Source: Pseudomonas sp. GGS8
GTDB taxonomy: Bacteria; Pseudomonadota; Gammaproteobacteria; Pseudomonadales; Pseudomonadaceae
Assembly (NCBI RefSeq): GCF_024168645.1
Contig: NZ_JALJWF010000001.1
Coordinates: 1,603,001-1,667,000 of the forward strand
Direction of reading: 5' to 3'
Length of the DNA stretch: 64,000 bases
This document shows positions 42,416 to 50,989 of this stretch, piece after piece; the stretch's first letter is position 1; each line of letters begins with the position of its first letter. The translations under genes were made by a program, and so were the position numbers. Under the pieces are notes generated by a model, which saw only the letters and a program-made list of their open reading frames with translations, was not told the DNA's origin and did not search any database.

Positions 42416-43693
42416 TCAGAGCTCGGCGAAGCACTCTTCGATGATCGCCAGGCCTTTGTCCAGTAGCTCGTCCGGCGCGGTCAGCGGTACCAGCACGCGC
42501 AGAACGTTGCCGTAGGTGCCGCACGACAGCAAGATCAGACCCTTGTCGCGAGCCTTGGCCACAACGGCGGCTACAGCAGCAGGGTTCGGCTTGTGGCTGT
42601 CGCCGTTTTCGAACAGCTCGACGGCGATCATTGCGCCCAGGGCACGCACGTCGCCGATCACTGGGTATTTGGCCTGAATGGCTTTCAGGCCGGTCACCAG
42701 ACGTTCGCCAACCGCTTTGCAGCGATCCAGCAGGTGCTCTTCTTCGAACACTTCCATCACGGCCAGGGCCGCAGCGCAAGCGATCGGGCTACCGGCATAA
42801 GTGCCGCCCAGGCCGCCTGGAGCGATGGCGTCCATGTATTCGGCCTTACCGCACACACCGGCCAGCGGGAACCCGCCAGCGATGGATTTGGCGAAGGTGG
42901 TCAGGTCGGCGGCAACGCCCATCTGTTCCATGGCGAAGAAGGTGCCGGTACGGCCAGCGCCCGTCTGTACTTCGTCGGCGATCAACAGGATGCCGTGCTG
43001 GTCGCACAGGGCACGCAGACGCTTCATGAATTCTTTCGGCGCGACGTAGAAACCGCCTTCACCCTGCACCGGCTCGATGATGATCGCGGCGATGTCACGC
43101 GGCTCGGCGTCGTTCTTGAAGATGCGCTCGATGCTGGCGATCGAATCGTCGATGCTCACACCGTGCAGCTCGTTCGGGTACAGCGCGCGGAAGATGCCGC
43201 CTGGCATCAGGCCCATGCCGGCCGAGTAAGGCACGACTTTACCGGTCAGGCCCAAGGTCATCATGGTGCGACCGTGGTAAGCGCCGGTGAACGCAATCAC
43301 GCCGGCACGGCCAGTGGCGGCGCGGGCGATTTTCACGGCGTTTTCCACGGCTTCGGAGCCGGTGGTCACCAGCAGGGTTTTCTTGGCGAAATCACCCGGC
43401 ACCTTGGCGTTGATTTTTTCGCACACTTGCACGTACGGCTCGTAGGCCAGAACCTGGAAGCAGGTGTGGGTCAACTTGTTCAACTGCTCGGTGACGGCGG
43501 CGATGATTTTCGGGTGCACGTGACCGGTGTTCAGCACGGCGATACCGCCGGCGAAATCGATGAACTCGCGACCTTCAACGTCGGTCACGGTAGCGTTCTT
43601 CGCGTGGTCGGCGAAGATCGGGTGAATCTGGCCAACACCACGCGGTACAGCAGCGGTGCGGCGGGCCATCAACTCAGCGTTAGTCTTGCTCAT
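42416..43693 (-). CDS. gabT: 4-aminobutyrate transaminase
   Basis: A 425-residue PLP-dependent class III aminotransferase that transfers the amino group of GABA to 2-oxoglutarate, giving succinate semialdehyde. Visible: TGSEAVENAVKIAR (about 109-122), FTGAYHGRTMMT, the aspartate of LLIADEVQTGAGRTG (about 236-250), and the PLP lysine in TTFAKSIAGGFPLAG (about 266-280). Length matches GabT. It is transcribed after gabD in the same direction across a 198-base gap. Confidence 0.92.
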   Translation of the reverse strand: MSKTNAELMARRTAAVPRGVGQIHPIFADHAKNATVTDVEGREFIDFAGGIAVLNTGHVHPKIIAAVTEQLNKLTHTCFQVLAYEPYVQVCEKINAKVPGDFAKKTLLVTTGSEAVENAVKIARAATGRAGVIAFTGAYHGRTMMTLGLTGKVVPYSAGMGLMPGGIFRALYPNELHGVSIDDSIASIERIFKNDAEPRDIAAIIIEPVQGEGGFYVAPKEFMKRLRALCDQHGILLIADEVQTGAGRTGTFFAMEQMGVAADLTTFAKSIAGGFPLAGVCGKAEYMDAIAPGGLGGTYAGSPIACAAALAVMEVFEEEHLLDRCKAVGERLVTGLKAIQAKYPVIGDVRALGAMIAVELFENGDSHKPNPAAVAAVVAKARDKGLILLSCGTYGNVLRVLVPLTAPDELLDKGLAIIEECFAEL

Positions 43694-43891
43694 ACATTCC
43701 TCATTCGCCGCTCATCGGTCGGCGTGGTTCAAGGATTAAGCGGCGGGGAAGCAACTACGGCAGCATGCGATGATCGACTGCCACAGCGTTCCCGGCCGCA
43801 GAGAAAATTCCGTTTGAAGCGCGCAAAGGGACAGCGCTCTCGTGCCCTTTGCGCTTGAAGCAATGCCTTGCCGGGCTTATGTCTTCGGAGC

Positions 43892-45334
43892 TTAGATGCC
43901 CAGGCAGAGGTATTTGATTTCCAGGTAATCTTCGATGCCGTACTTGGAGCCTTCACGGCCCAGGCCCGACGCCTTGATGCCGCCGAACGGTGCGACTTCG
44001 TTGGAGATCAACCCGGTGTTAACGCCGACCATGCCGTATTCCAGGGCTTCAGCCACACGGAACACACGGCCCAGGTCACGCGCATAGAAGTACGAGGCCA
44101 AGCCGAATTCGGTGTCGTTGGACATCGCGATCACATCGGCTTCGTCTTTGAAACGGAACAGTGGCGCCAATGGACCGAAGGTTTCTTCCTTGGCCACGGC
44201 CGCGTTGTTCGGCACGTTGGTCAGGATGGTCGGCTCGAAGAAGTTGCCTTGCATGCTCTTGCCGCCCGCCAGCACGGTGGCGCCTTTGCCGACGGCGTCA
44301 GCAATGTGCTCTTGAACCTTGGCCACGGCTTTTTCGTCGATCAGCGGGCCAGTGGTGGTGCCGTCTTCCAGACCGTTGCCGATCTTGAGTTTGGCCACGG
44401 CCACTTTCAGTTTTTCGGCGAACGCGTCGTACACCGAATCTTGAATGTACAGGCGGTTGGCGCAGACGCAGGTCTGGCCGTTGTTGCGGTATTTGGAAAT
44501 GATCGCGCCTTCGACGGCCTTATCCAGGTCCGCGTCGTCGAACACGATGAACGGCGCGTTGCCGCCCAGTTCCAGCGAGACTTTCTTGATGTCCTTGGCG
44601 CACTCGGTCATCAACTGACGACCGATTTCGGTCGAGCCGGTGAACGACAGTTTGCGCACGATCGGGTTGCCGGTCAGCTCGCTGCCGATGTCGCCGGCGC
44701 TGCCGGTCACCACACTGAACACGCCGTTCGGAATACCCGCACGCTGAGCCAGTTCAGCCAGGGCGAATGCAGAGAACGGAGTTTGCGAAGCAGGCTTGAG
44801 CACCATGGTGCAACCGGCGGCCAAGGCCGGGCCGGCTTTACGGGTGATCATCGCGGCCGGGAAGTTCCACGGAGTAATCGCCGCGGTCACGCCGATCGGC
44901 TGCTTGATCACGATCAGGCGCTTGTCTGGCTGGTGGCCCGGAATCACGTCACCGTAGACGCGCTTGGCTTCTTCAGCGAACCACTCGATAAAGGAAGCGG
45001 CGTAAACGATTTCGCCCTTGGCTTCAGCCAATGGCTTGCCTTGTTCCAGAGTCATCAGGCGAGCCAGGTCGTCCTGATTCTCGATGATCAGCTCAAACCA
45101 GCGACGCAGCTTGTTCGCGCGCTCCTTGGCGGTCAGTGCACGCCAGGCCGGCAGCGCTTTATCAGCGGCTTCGATCGCACGGCGGGTTTCGGCAGCGCCC
45201 ATTTTCGGCACAGTGCCCAGAATTTCGCCCGTTGCCGGGTTGTTGACCTTGATCGTCTGACCGTTGTCCGCATCAACCCAAGCGCCATCGATAAAGGCTT
45301 GCTGGCGGAACAACTGGGTGTCTTTAAGCTGCAT
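43892..45334 (-). CDS. gabD: Succinate-semialdehyde dehydrogenase (NADP+)
   Basis: A 480-residue aldehyde dehydrogenase that oxidises succinate semialdehyde to succinate. The NAD(P) region FTGSTEIGRQLM, catalytic glutamate in LELGGNAPFIVF (about 253-264) and catalytic cysteine in NNGQTCVCANRLYI (about 283-296) are present. The start MQLKDTQLF at 45334 matches GabD; the frame extends 29 codons upstream without family similarity. With GabT it completes GABA degradation to the TCA cycle. Confidence 0.92.
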   Translation of the reverse strand: MQLKDTQLFRQQAFIDGAWVDADNGQTIKVNNPATGEILGTVPKMGAAETRRAIEAADKALPAWRALTAKERANKLRRWFELIIENQDDLARLMTLEQGKPLAEAKGEIVYAASFIEWFAEEAKRVYGDVIPGHQPDKRLIVIKQPIGVTAAITPWNFPAAMITRKAGPALAAGCTMVLKPASQTPFSAFALAELAQRAGIPNGVFSVVTGSAGDIGSELTGNPIVRKLSFTGSTEIGRQLMTECAKDIKKVSLELGGNAPFIVFDDADLDKAVEGAIISKYRNNGQTCVCANRLYIQDSVYDAFAEKLKVAVAKLKIGNGLEDGTTTGPLIDEKAVAKVQEHIADAVGKGATVLAGGKSMQGNFFEPTILTNVPNNAAVAKEETFGPLAPLFRFKDEADVIAMSNDTEFGLASYFYARDLGRVFRVAEALEYGMVGVNTGLISNEVAPFGGIKASGLGREGSKYGIEDYLEIKYLCLGI

Positions 45335-45487
45335 GTCGGCTTTCCTTAACAGCACCGCGCAGGCGCGGAGCGAATTATGATTGTAGAAAGGCGCCTTATA
45401 GGCTGCCGTCAGGGAAATCATTCACCGGGCTGAAGCACATAAATAGCGCACGGAACGAACTCGTGCGGTTCAGCACCCAGACAAGAG

Positions 45488-45505
45488 CGTTTGAAATCTC
45501 AAACG
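45488..45505 (-). promoter_or_regulatory. Palindrome upstream of gabD
   Basis: CGTTTGA-AATC-TCAAACG, perfect 7-base arms, 154 bases before the gabD ATG. It is a plausible operator for a dimeric regulator. Otherwise 45335-45682 shows no gene. Confidence 0.4.
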
Positions 45506-45664
45506 AATCCTAGGATCAAAGGGGGTAAAGGACAATAGGCTGTTCGAAAAAAAGAACGAAAACGCCGCATTTGCCTATTTTTTCGGATCAGCGTAGCAAT
45601 CGTAGGTTACGCTTTGGAAAAACGCAGACGATTCAGCAGCATGGACGCCCGCAACGCATATGAG

Positions 45665-45682
45665 TATCATGGCGCCCGCATT
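45665..45682 (+). promoter_or_regulatory. Probable -10 and GC discriminator of tRNA-Arg
   Basis: TATCAT (45665-45670) followed by GGCGCCCGC just before the tRNA is the usual form of a stringently controlled tRNA promoter. A -35 box is not clear. Confidence 0.35.
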
Positions 45683-45759
45683 GCACCAGTAGCTCAGCTG
45701 GATAGAGTACTGCCCTCCGAAGGCAGGGGTCGTGGGTTCGAATCCCGCCTGGTGCACCA
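45683..45759 (+). tRNA. tRNA-Arg (anticodon CCG)
   Basis: A 77-base tRNA with 3' CCA encoded. Acceptor GCACCAG pairs with CTGGTGC. The D arm is AGCTCAGCTGGATAGAGT, the anticodon arm CTGCC-CTCCGAA-GGCAG gives anticodon CCG (codon CGG), the variable loop is GGGTC and the T arm has GTTCGAATC. The bacteriocin locus follows it directly. Confidence 0.97.
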
Positions 45760-45773
45760 TCTGTAGAAACGAG

Positions 45774-45806
45774 AAAGCCTCAGGCCGTTGGGTCTGGGGC
45801 TTTTTT
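45774..45806 (+). terminator. Terminator after tRNA-Arg
   Basis: AAAGCCTCAG and CTGGGGCTTT arms (one G-T pair) followed by a T run, 14 bases past the tRNA. Confidence 0.85.
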
Positions 45807-45924
45807 GTGGGTGTTGTCTCAGGGCGCACAGCCAGCTCGGACAAATGCCGCAAAACTATTTTTTTCCTAGCGCGCTTCACGCTCTCCAGAATGCCTCCCC
45901 GAGGACTTAACCAAAGGGAACGCC

Positions 45925-47208
45925 ATGCGTTTGATAAGGAATGCCGACAAGGGCCTCGAACAAACCGAAAGCCCCAGCGCTGCTGCCCGATTGGTGAACG
46001 ACGCACTGATGCGAGGTCGCCACAACATCGAAGGACTCGCTAATTTTGGGAGCCATTCCCGCATCAGCAGCGACAGCGAAATTGTCGAAGCCGTCCGCAA
46101 GGGTGATTTGCTGCTGGTAAAGGAACGCTTCGCCAGCTCGGGCAGTGGCTTCATCGCGAGATCAGCGCCAGCGCCTGAACCGGTCTACATCCCCCCAAAA
46201 GATCCATGGCCACAGACCAGGCCGCGCGACGATCAGGTCTTTGCCAAATCCTGTATCCCCGATAACTGGTGTAGCACCGACGCCGGTACCGTCCCGGAGC
46301 CCGCTTCGAACTTCGGCAAGGTGATGGTGGCGGGCGCCATGCTTTTTCCGTCGGCCAGTACCGCCATAGCGACCGCACTCGGCGCCGATCTGGCACTAGG
46401 TCGCATGGCCGGTGGCGGCATCCTGCAACAGCGTCTCAATTGGGTAATACGCGGTGCGGGCGGGCCAGCCGGTGTTTTCATACTGGGCATGCTCCCGACC
46501 AAGATGGGCGACGGCACTCTCCACACCGACACTCAGTTACGCAGCATGACCCATGCACCTACCCGTGTGCGTTTTCAGTTTCGTCATGATGCTGAGGGTG
46601 CATTACAGATCTACGGCATCCACACCACCGCATCAGGCGACGACACCGTACGCACGGTGCAGGCCAACTGGAACGCCGATAAAACCGCCATGGAAGCCAA
46701 GCTCAATGGCATCACTATTCTATGGACGCCCCAGCGCGGGCCACTAGGAGAATTGCCGCCGCTGATCTATCCCGACAGTAGCGGAGAACAGCTCGGCACT
46801 ATCCTGGTACACCCGATCCCGGAAAACACAGACAGTCAGATCGAAGGCCTCCCCGGTGAAGACATCACCACCGACGACTGTATTCTGGTGTTTCCAGTGG
46901 ACACTGGGTTGAAGTCGCTGTACGTGGTGTTTGCTCGGCCTATTGGTGGGGATCACAGCTATCACCCTGCCCCCAAAGGGCTGACGGCCTTTCCGGATGC
47001 AGTGCTCAGCCCCTCAAAGAGTTCGGTCAAAGGTGGCGGGCATAAACGCAAACGCTGGAAAGACCGTAAGGGGCGCATTTATGAGTGGGATTATGAGAAC
47101 GGCCGGGTTGAGCTGTATGACAAACAAGGCAAGCATCTGGGAGAGTTCGACCCTGACACGGGAGAACGCACAAAAGACGCCGAGCCGGGTCGATTCACGC
47201 CAAAGTAA
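45925..47208 (+). CDS. S-type pyocin-domain bacteriocin with colicin E3-like rRNase domain
   Basis: A 427-residue toxin. Residues about 1-125 are a short N-terminal part of unknown role (with [11 protein letters not shown] and a CIPDNWC cysteine pair). About 130-345 form the pyocin S translocation-type domain ([51 protein letters not shown]). About 365-427 form the cytotoxic domain of colicin E3 type ([19 protein letters not shown], then [12 protein letters not shown]). E3 cuts 16S rRNA in the decoding site. Aligned with E3, catalytic D (D389) and E (E396) are kept, but the histidine is N392. There is no TonB-box/receptor region as in long S pyocins. The next gene is the likely immunity gene. 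ATG at 45925 has AAGGGAA upstream. Confidence 0.82.
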   Translation: MRLIRNADKGLEQTESPSAAARLVNDALMRGRHNIEGLANFGSHSRISSDSEIVEAVRKGDLLLVKERFASSGSGFIARSAPAPEPVYIPPKDPWPQTRPRDDQVFAKSCIPDNWCSTDAGTVPEPASNFGKVMVAGAMLFPSASTAIATALGADLALGRMAGGGILQQRLNWVIRGAGGPAGVFILGMLPTKMGDGTLHTDTQLRSMTHAPTRVRFQFRHDAEGALQIYGIHTTASGDDTVRTVQANWNADKTAMEAKLNGITILWTPQRGPLGELPPLIYPDSSGEQLGTILVHPIPENTDSQIEGLPGEDITTDDCILVFPVDTGLKSLYVVFARPIGGDHSYHPAPKGLTAFPDAVLSPSKSSVKGGGHKRKRWKDRKGRIYEWDYENGRVELYDKQGKHLGEFDPDTGERTKDAEPGRFTPK

Positions 47209-47228
47209 TCTTGAGAGGAACCCGAAAA

Positions 47229-47459
47229 ATGCAGCATGAGATTCTTGCATTCGACAAGAAAACCGAACAACTGGCATTCAGTATCGAGATACCTGCCGAC
47301 CAGTTCGATATATTAGCGGAGCTCATGGCCTGGAGTGAGCCAGAGGATGCGATCTATGAATACGAACTATCGTCTGAGCAGGTAAGTCGCCTTGAAAGCA
47401 TGACTGGCAAGACCTTCGGCAGTCCGGATTATATTTTTCAGTTGTCTTGTAGTGCTTAA
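47229..47459 (+). CDS. Probable bacteriocin immunity protein (DUF7683-like)
   Basis: A 76-residue acidic protein beginning MQHEILAFDKKTEQLAFSIE, with LAELMAWSEPEDAIYEYELS and a C-terminal GKTFGSPDYIF segment. It is not of the classical E3/cloacin immunity type; it resembles small DUF7683 proteins found next to Pseudomonas toxins, as far as I recall. AGAGGAA before the ATG and a 20-base gap to the toxin gene indicate co-transcription. The immunity role is inferred from position, size and acidity. Confidence 0.7.
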   Translation: MQHEILAFDKKTEQLAFSIEIPADQFDILAELMAWSEPEDAIYEYELSSEQVSRLESMTGKTFGSPDYIFQLSCSA

Positions 47460-47518
47460 GCCGGGAGATGCGGCGTTTTTCGCTGCCGATGCTCATCGCC
47501 GTAACCCACAATATTTTC

Positions 47519-47562
47519 TGGGTAGGTCTTGGGCAATTTCTTGGGTAGTTTCTTGGGTAGTC
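47519..47562. repeat. Imperfect 12-base tandem repeat
   Basis: TGGGTAGGTCT, TGGGCAATTTCT, TGGGTAGTTTCT, TGGGTAGTC: four units of 11-12 bases in an otherwise non-coding stretch after the immunity gene. Origin unknown. Confidence 0.6.
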
Positions 47563-47648
47563 AGCGGCGTTGCTGCTACCGCCCCCCTACACCCGTTGCG
47601 TAAAACACGCCTAGATGGACTCAAGGTCAAACAGCATTTCTTAAAGAC

Positions 47649-47672
47649 AAAAAACCGCCAAAGCGGTTTTTT
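47649..47672 (-). terminator. Terminator of the acidic-protein gene
   Basis: AAAACCGC - caaa - GCGGTTTT with flanking A and T runs on both strands, directly at the stop codon of the minus-strand gene; it may also stop the bacteriocin transcript. Confidence 0.85.
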
Positions 47673-47941
47673 CATTCTGTTGTCCAATCAAACTCGTCGT
47701 ACTCATCATCGTCTTCTTCGTCCTCGATCAACTCATCATCAAGAACGTCTTCCTCAAGATCATCTTCTGCCTGCTTCGCCAGAAGAAACTCCTTACGACT
47801 CTCAGTCACTGCTCGCCGTAATTCCTCACCCTTCACCGGGCAGTTGAGCATTTGGGCGATGCGGTCGATTTTTTGGGCCACGGCATCCTCCAACGCATCG
47901 GCTATAGGCCGATAGTGCGCGCTTTCAGGTGTCGTTGCCAA
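47672..47941 (-). CDS. Small protein with strongly acidic tail
   Basis: An 89-residue protein with a helical first half (ADALEDAVAQKIDRIAQML, EELRRAVTESRKEFLLAKQ) and a C-terminal tail of about 30 residues in which about two thirds are D or E. No known family recognised. It lies between the bacteriocin locus and the sigma-factor operon, in opposite direction to the bacteriocin. The coding case rests on the regular helix-like sequence and the exact terminator behind it. Confidence 0.6.
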   Translation of the reverse strand: MATTPESAHYRPIADALEDAVAQKIDRIAQMLNCPVKGEELRRAVTESRKEFLLAKQAEDDLEEDVLDDELIEDEEDDDEYDEFDWTTE

Positions 47942-47961
47942 ATCGTCGACCGCTGTTCAGC

Positions 47962-48582
47962 TCATTTTTTCTGCAAATCCTTGAGTTTTTCCGCAAGGTT
48001 TTCCTTGGGAAAGCGCTTGTGCAATGTCGTCATCAGCGCTTCGGCGGCTTGGGTTTGACCGGCGTCTTGCAGGCGTATCACTTCCCGTAATTGATCATCC
48101 AGCGACTTAGCCGGCGCGGCGGCGCGTTTGCTGAGTTTGGCTTCGTCAGCCATCTCGCTGTTGATCGACTCTCGTTGCATCGGTGCAGAAAACTCCGCCA
48201 TCGGCGCAGCCGGCGCGGGAGCGGACATAGCGCCGGTCGGTTCATCCTGGGAGCGCGCCGCGGCCTCCGGTTTGGCGGCCGGTGCGGAGGCTTTCGGCGC
48301 AGGCGCGAAGTCGTAACTCGGCAATTGCTCGGGCGTGCGTTGCACCAGCGCCAGCATCAGCGCGACGCCGACGAGGCTGGCGAATGCCACTTGCCAGCGG
48401 GGTTGTTGGCAGGCGTGGAGCCAGCGTTTCCACAGGTTCGGCTTCGGCGTGGGGGCTTCGCGGTGTGCGGTGGCGAGGATGAAGGCGTCGAGATGCGCCG
48501 GCGGTTCGCCGCTGCTGTGGTCACGAAAATGCTTGAGCACTTCATCGTCGGGCGATGGCGGTGTTTGTTTGGCGTCAGTCAT
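47962..48582 (-). CDS. Probable anti-sigma factor / membrane regulator
   Basis: A 206-residue protein with a cytosolic N-terminus (about 1-62), a single membrane helix (FASLVGVALMLALVQ, about 68-82), a long periplasmic stretch rich in alanine and proline, and a helical end (LDDQLREVIRLQDAGQTQAAEALM, then FPKENLAEKLKDL). The topology and its ATGA overlap with the sigma-factor gene fit an anti-sigma factor. The typical zinc-binding HxxxCxxC motif is absent, so the assignment rests on context. Confidence 0.65.
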   Translation of the reverse strand: MTDAKQTPPSPDDEVLKHFRDHSSGEPPAHLDAFILATAHREAPTPKPNLWKRWLHACQQPRWQVAFASLVGVALMLALVQRTPEQLPSYDFAPAPKASAPAAKPEAAARSQDEPTGAMSAPAPAAPMAEFSAPMQRESINSEMADEAKLSKRAAAPAKSLDDQLREVIRLQDAGQTQAAEALMTTLHKRFPKENLAEKLKDLQKK

Positions 48583-49160
48583 GTCAGTACCTCCTCGGCC
48601 AGCAGCCGACGCAGTTTTTGCTGGGCGTAGCGCAAGCGGCTTTTAACGGTTTCCAGCGGGGTTTCGGTGAGGGTGGCGATCTGTGGCAGGTCGAGGTCGC
48701 CGTGGGCGCGCAGCAGGAACACCTCGCGCTGGTCGGCGGGCAGGGTTTGCAGGGCGGCTTCGAGACGCTGGCCGTCACGGCTCAAGCTCAGCAGTTGTTC
48801 GGGGTCGGCTGCGTTATCGATCAGGGCGTGGGCCAGTTCGTCATAGCTGTCGTGCAAGGGGTTGTGAATGCCATGTTTGCGCCAGTGATCGATCAGGCGG
48901 TTGCGGGCAATCTGGTAGAGCCACGTGCGAAAGTTCGCCCGGCCTTGTGGCTGACTGGTGCTGCGGATCAGGCTCAGCCAGGTTTCCTGATAGACCTCTT
49001 CGGCCAGCTCGGGTTTACCGCTGAGGCCGAGAAGGAATCGATACAGGCCCTGGCGGTGGCGGGCGTACAAAACTTCGAACGCGGGCCCCTCACCAGAGCG
49101 GTAGCGCGCCAGCAGCGATTCGTCGCTGCTGGCGGTTGAGCTAATTGCTAGATCGGACAT
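48579..49160 (-). CDS. ECF-type RNA polymerase sigma factor
   Basis: A 193-residue sigma-70 family factor with region 2 (AFEVLYARHRQGLYRFLLG; AEEVYQETWLSLIR; FRTWLYQIARNRLIDHWRK, about 28-95) and region 4 (LPADQREVFLLRAHGDLDLPQIATLTETPLETVKSRLRYA, about 138-178). Start taken at ATG 49160; GTG at 49172 would overlap the VWA stop (GTGA) and is an equally coupled choice. The gene lies between a VWA lipoprotein and a probable anti-sigma gene. Confidence 0.85.
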   Translation of the reverse strand: MSDLAISSTASSDESLLARYRSGEGPAFEVLYARHRQGLYRFLLGLSGKPELAEEVYQETWLSLIRSTSQPQGRANFRTWLYQIARNRLIDHWRKHGIHNPLHDSYDELAHALIDNAADPEQLLSLSRDGQRLEAALQTLPADQREVFLLRAHGDLDLPQIATLTETPLETVKSRLRYAQQKLRRLLAEEVLT

Positions 49161-49168
49161 GTCAGCTT

Positions 49169-50902
49169 TCACTCTATCCGGTTGTCGCTGGGCGGTTGAT
49201 TGGAGGCGGTGGAGGTTCGCAGGCTCTGCGCCAATTCCACCAATTGCACGAACTCACCGCGCAGGCCGAACTGATCGTCACCCCGTGCGCCACGGGCCAG
49301 GGCTTCGGTGTCTTTCAGGCTGAAATCACCGGTGTAACGCCCGTCCTTGAGCTGCTGGGAAAACGCAGCGACGGCGGCGGCAAAGCGCAGGTCATCGCTG
49401 GCGGCCGAGAGTTTGCCAGCATCACCACTTCGTACTGGCCGCTCAATCAAGCGACTGCTCCCACCTTCCGGCAACTGATAACGCACCCGCAACATCGCCA
49501 GTTCCTCGTTTTTGGCGGAAACTTCTGCCCCGGAATTGCCGTAGCGCAACGGTTCCAGCCAGCCCTTCTCGCCCTTGGGCGCAATTTCGTACAGCGCCGT
49601 CACCGTATGCCCTGCGCCGATTTCTCCGGCGTCGACTTTGTCGTTGCTGAAATCCTCACGCTTCAAAGCGCGATTCTCATAGCCCAACAGCCGATATTCG
49701 CTGACCTGAGCGGGGTTGAACTCCACCTGCAACTTCACGTTCTTCGCCACCACCGCCAGGGTCGAGCCGAGTTGATCCACCAGCACTTTGCGCGCCTCGC
49801 GCAGGTTGTCGATGTAGGCGTAGTTGCCATCACCCGCGTCGGCTAGTTGTTCCATCAGGTGTTCATTGTAGTTATCCACACCAAAACCCAGGGTGGTCAG
49901 GGACACGCCGGTCTTGCGTTTATCCACAGCCATTTGCTTGAGGCTGTCGAAGTCGCTGATGCCGACGTTAAAGTCACCGTCAGTGGCCAGCAGGATGCGG
50001 TTGATGCCTTTGGGGATAAACGCCTGTTGCGCCATTTGATAAGCCAGTTCGATACCTGAGGCGCCGGCGGTCGAGCCGCCCGCCGTCAATTGCTCGATGG
50101 CGGTACGAATTTTCGCTTTTTCCCGTCCGGAAGTCGGCTCCAGCACCACACGGGATTCTCCAGCGTAGACCACCAGTGAAACCCGGTCCTGTTCACGCAG
50201 TTGATCGACCAGCAATTTCAGGGTGCTTTTGACCAGGGGCAAGCCTTCGCGACGGTCCATGGAGCCGGACACGTCCACCAGAAACACCAGGTTCGCCGGG
50301 GCCAGCTCCGCCACCGTGCGGTCGGAGGCCTTGATGCCGATGTGCAGCAACCGGGTATGCGGGTTCCAGGGTGATGGCGCCAGTTCGGTGGTCACGCCGA
50401 ATGGCGAGCCGTCGGTGGGCAAGGCGTATTCGTAGGGGAAGTAATTGACCATTTCTTCCAGCCGCACCGCCCCTTCCGGAGGCAAACGCCCCTGATTGAG
50501 CAAGCGCCGGACATTGGCGTATGCGCCGGTATCGACGTCGGCGCTGAAGGTCGAAACTGGCGCCTCGGTCACGCTGTGGATCGGGTTATCGGCCAGCGCC
50601 TGATATTGCTCGCGCTGTTCATCCCGGTAGCCCTGTGGATAAGTTTCACCGGCGGGCATTGGCGCCAAAGCGACCAACGGGCCCGGTCGTGCGCTGCGCT
50701 TGGCCATCGCGGTGTCCGCCATGGCCGATTCGCGCACTAATGCTTCAGTTTTCGGCGCATTTTGAGCCGGGGGCGCAACCGCTGCCGGGTTGTCCGTCTC
50801 GGAGGGTGGCGTGGATGTAGCGCCGCAACCGGCAACGGCCAGCAGCAACCCGGCGGCGAAACCCTGGGCGGCCGGGCGGAGGACATGCAGAGGGAGGGAC
50901 AT
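49169..50902 (-). CDS. YfbK-type von Willebrand factor A lipoprotein
   Basis: A 577-residue exported lipoprotein (LLLAVAGCGATS, cysteine about 26). An N-terminal VWA-associated segment with VDTGAYANVRRLLNQG precedes a VWA domain (about 205-385) with an intact metal-ion MIDAS DVSGSMD, followed by the DUF3520 C-terminal domain typical of YfbK. It is first in the unit VWA-sigma-anti-sigma. Such proteins are envelope-associated with unknown ligands. Confidence 0.84.
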   Translation of the reverse strand: MSLPLHVLRPAAQGFAAGLLLAVAGCGATSTPPSETDNPAAVAPPAQNAPKTEALVRESAMADTAMAKRSARPGPLVALAPMPAGETYPQGYRDEQREQYQALADNPIHSVTEAPVSTFSADVDTGAYANVRRLLNQGRLPPEGAVRLEEMVNYFPYEYALPTDGSPFGVTTELAPSPWNPHTRLLHIGIKASDRTVAELAPANLVFLVDVSGSMDRREGLPLVKSTLKLLVDQLREQDRVSLVVYAGESRVVLEPTSGREKAKIRTAIEQLTAGGSTAGASGIELAYQMAQQAFIPKGINRILLATDGDFNVGISDFDSLKQMAVDKRKTGVSLTTLGFGVDNYNEHLMEQLADAGDGNYAYIDNLREARKVLVDQLGSTLAVVAKNVKLQVEFNPAQVSEYRLLGYENRALKREDFSNDKVDAGEIGAGHTVTALYEIAPKGEKGWLEPLRYGNSGAEVSAKNEELAMLRVRYQLPEGGSSRLIERPVRSGDAGKLSAASDDLRFAAAVAAFSQQLKDGRYTGDFSLKDTEALARGARGDDQFGLRGEFVQLVELAQSLRTSTASNQPPSDNRIE

Positions 50903-50989
50903 GGGGGCTGACCTCAGGAGGAAATTGACTCATTCATCCTCTGAGACGGACAGCCCGCCGGGTTCGGGTTAAGCCGACGTGAAAAATCT

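Noticed and set aside
45806..45924. SOS box controlling the bacteriocin.
   Set aside because: No CTGT-N8-ACAG sequence is present in the upstream region.
47229..47459. Classical E3/cloacin immunity protein.
   Set aside because: Length is similar but the family motifs are absent; the protein is kept only as probable immunity by position.
45335..47960. A tRNA-associated integrated element with integrase.
   Set aside because: No integrase, relaxase or clear duplicate of the tRNA 3' end is visible; only the bacteriocin locus follows the tRNA.
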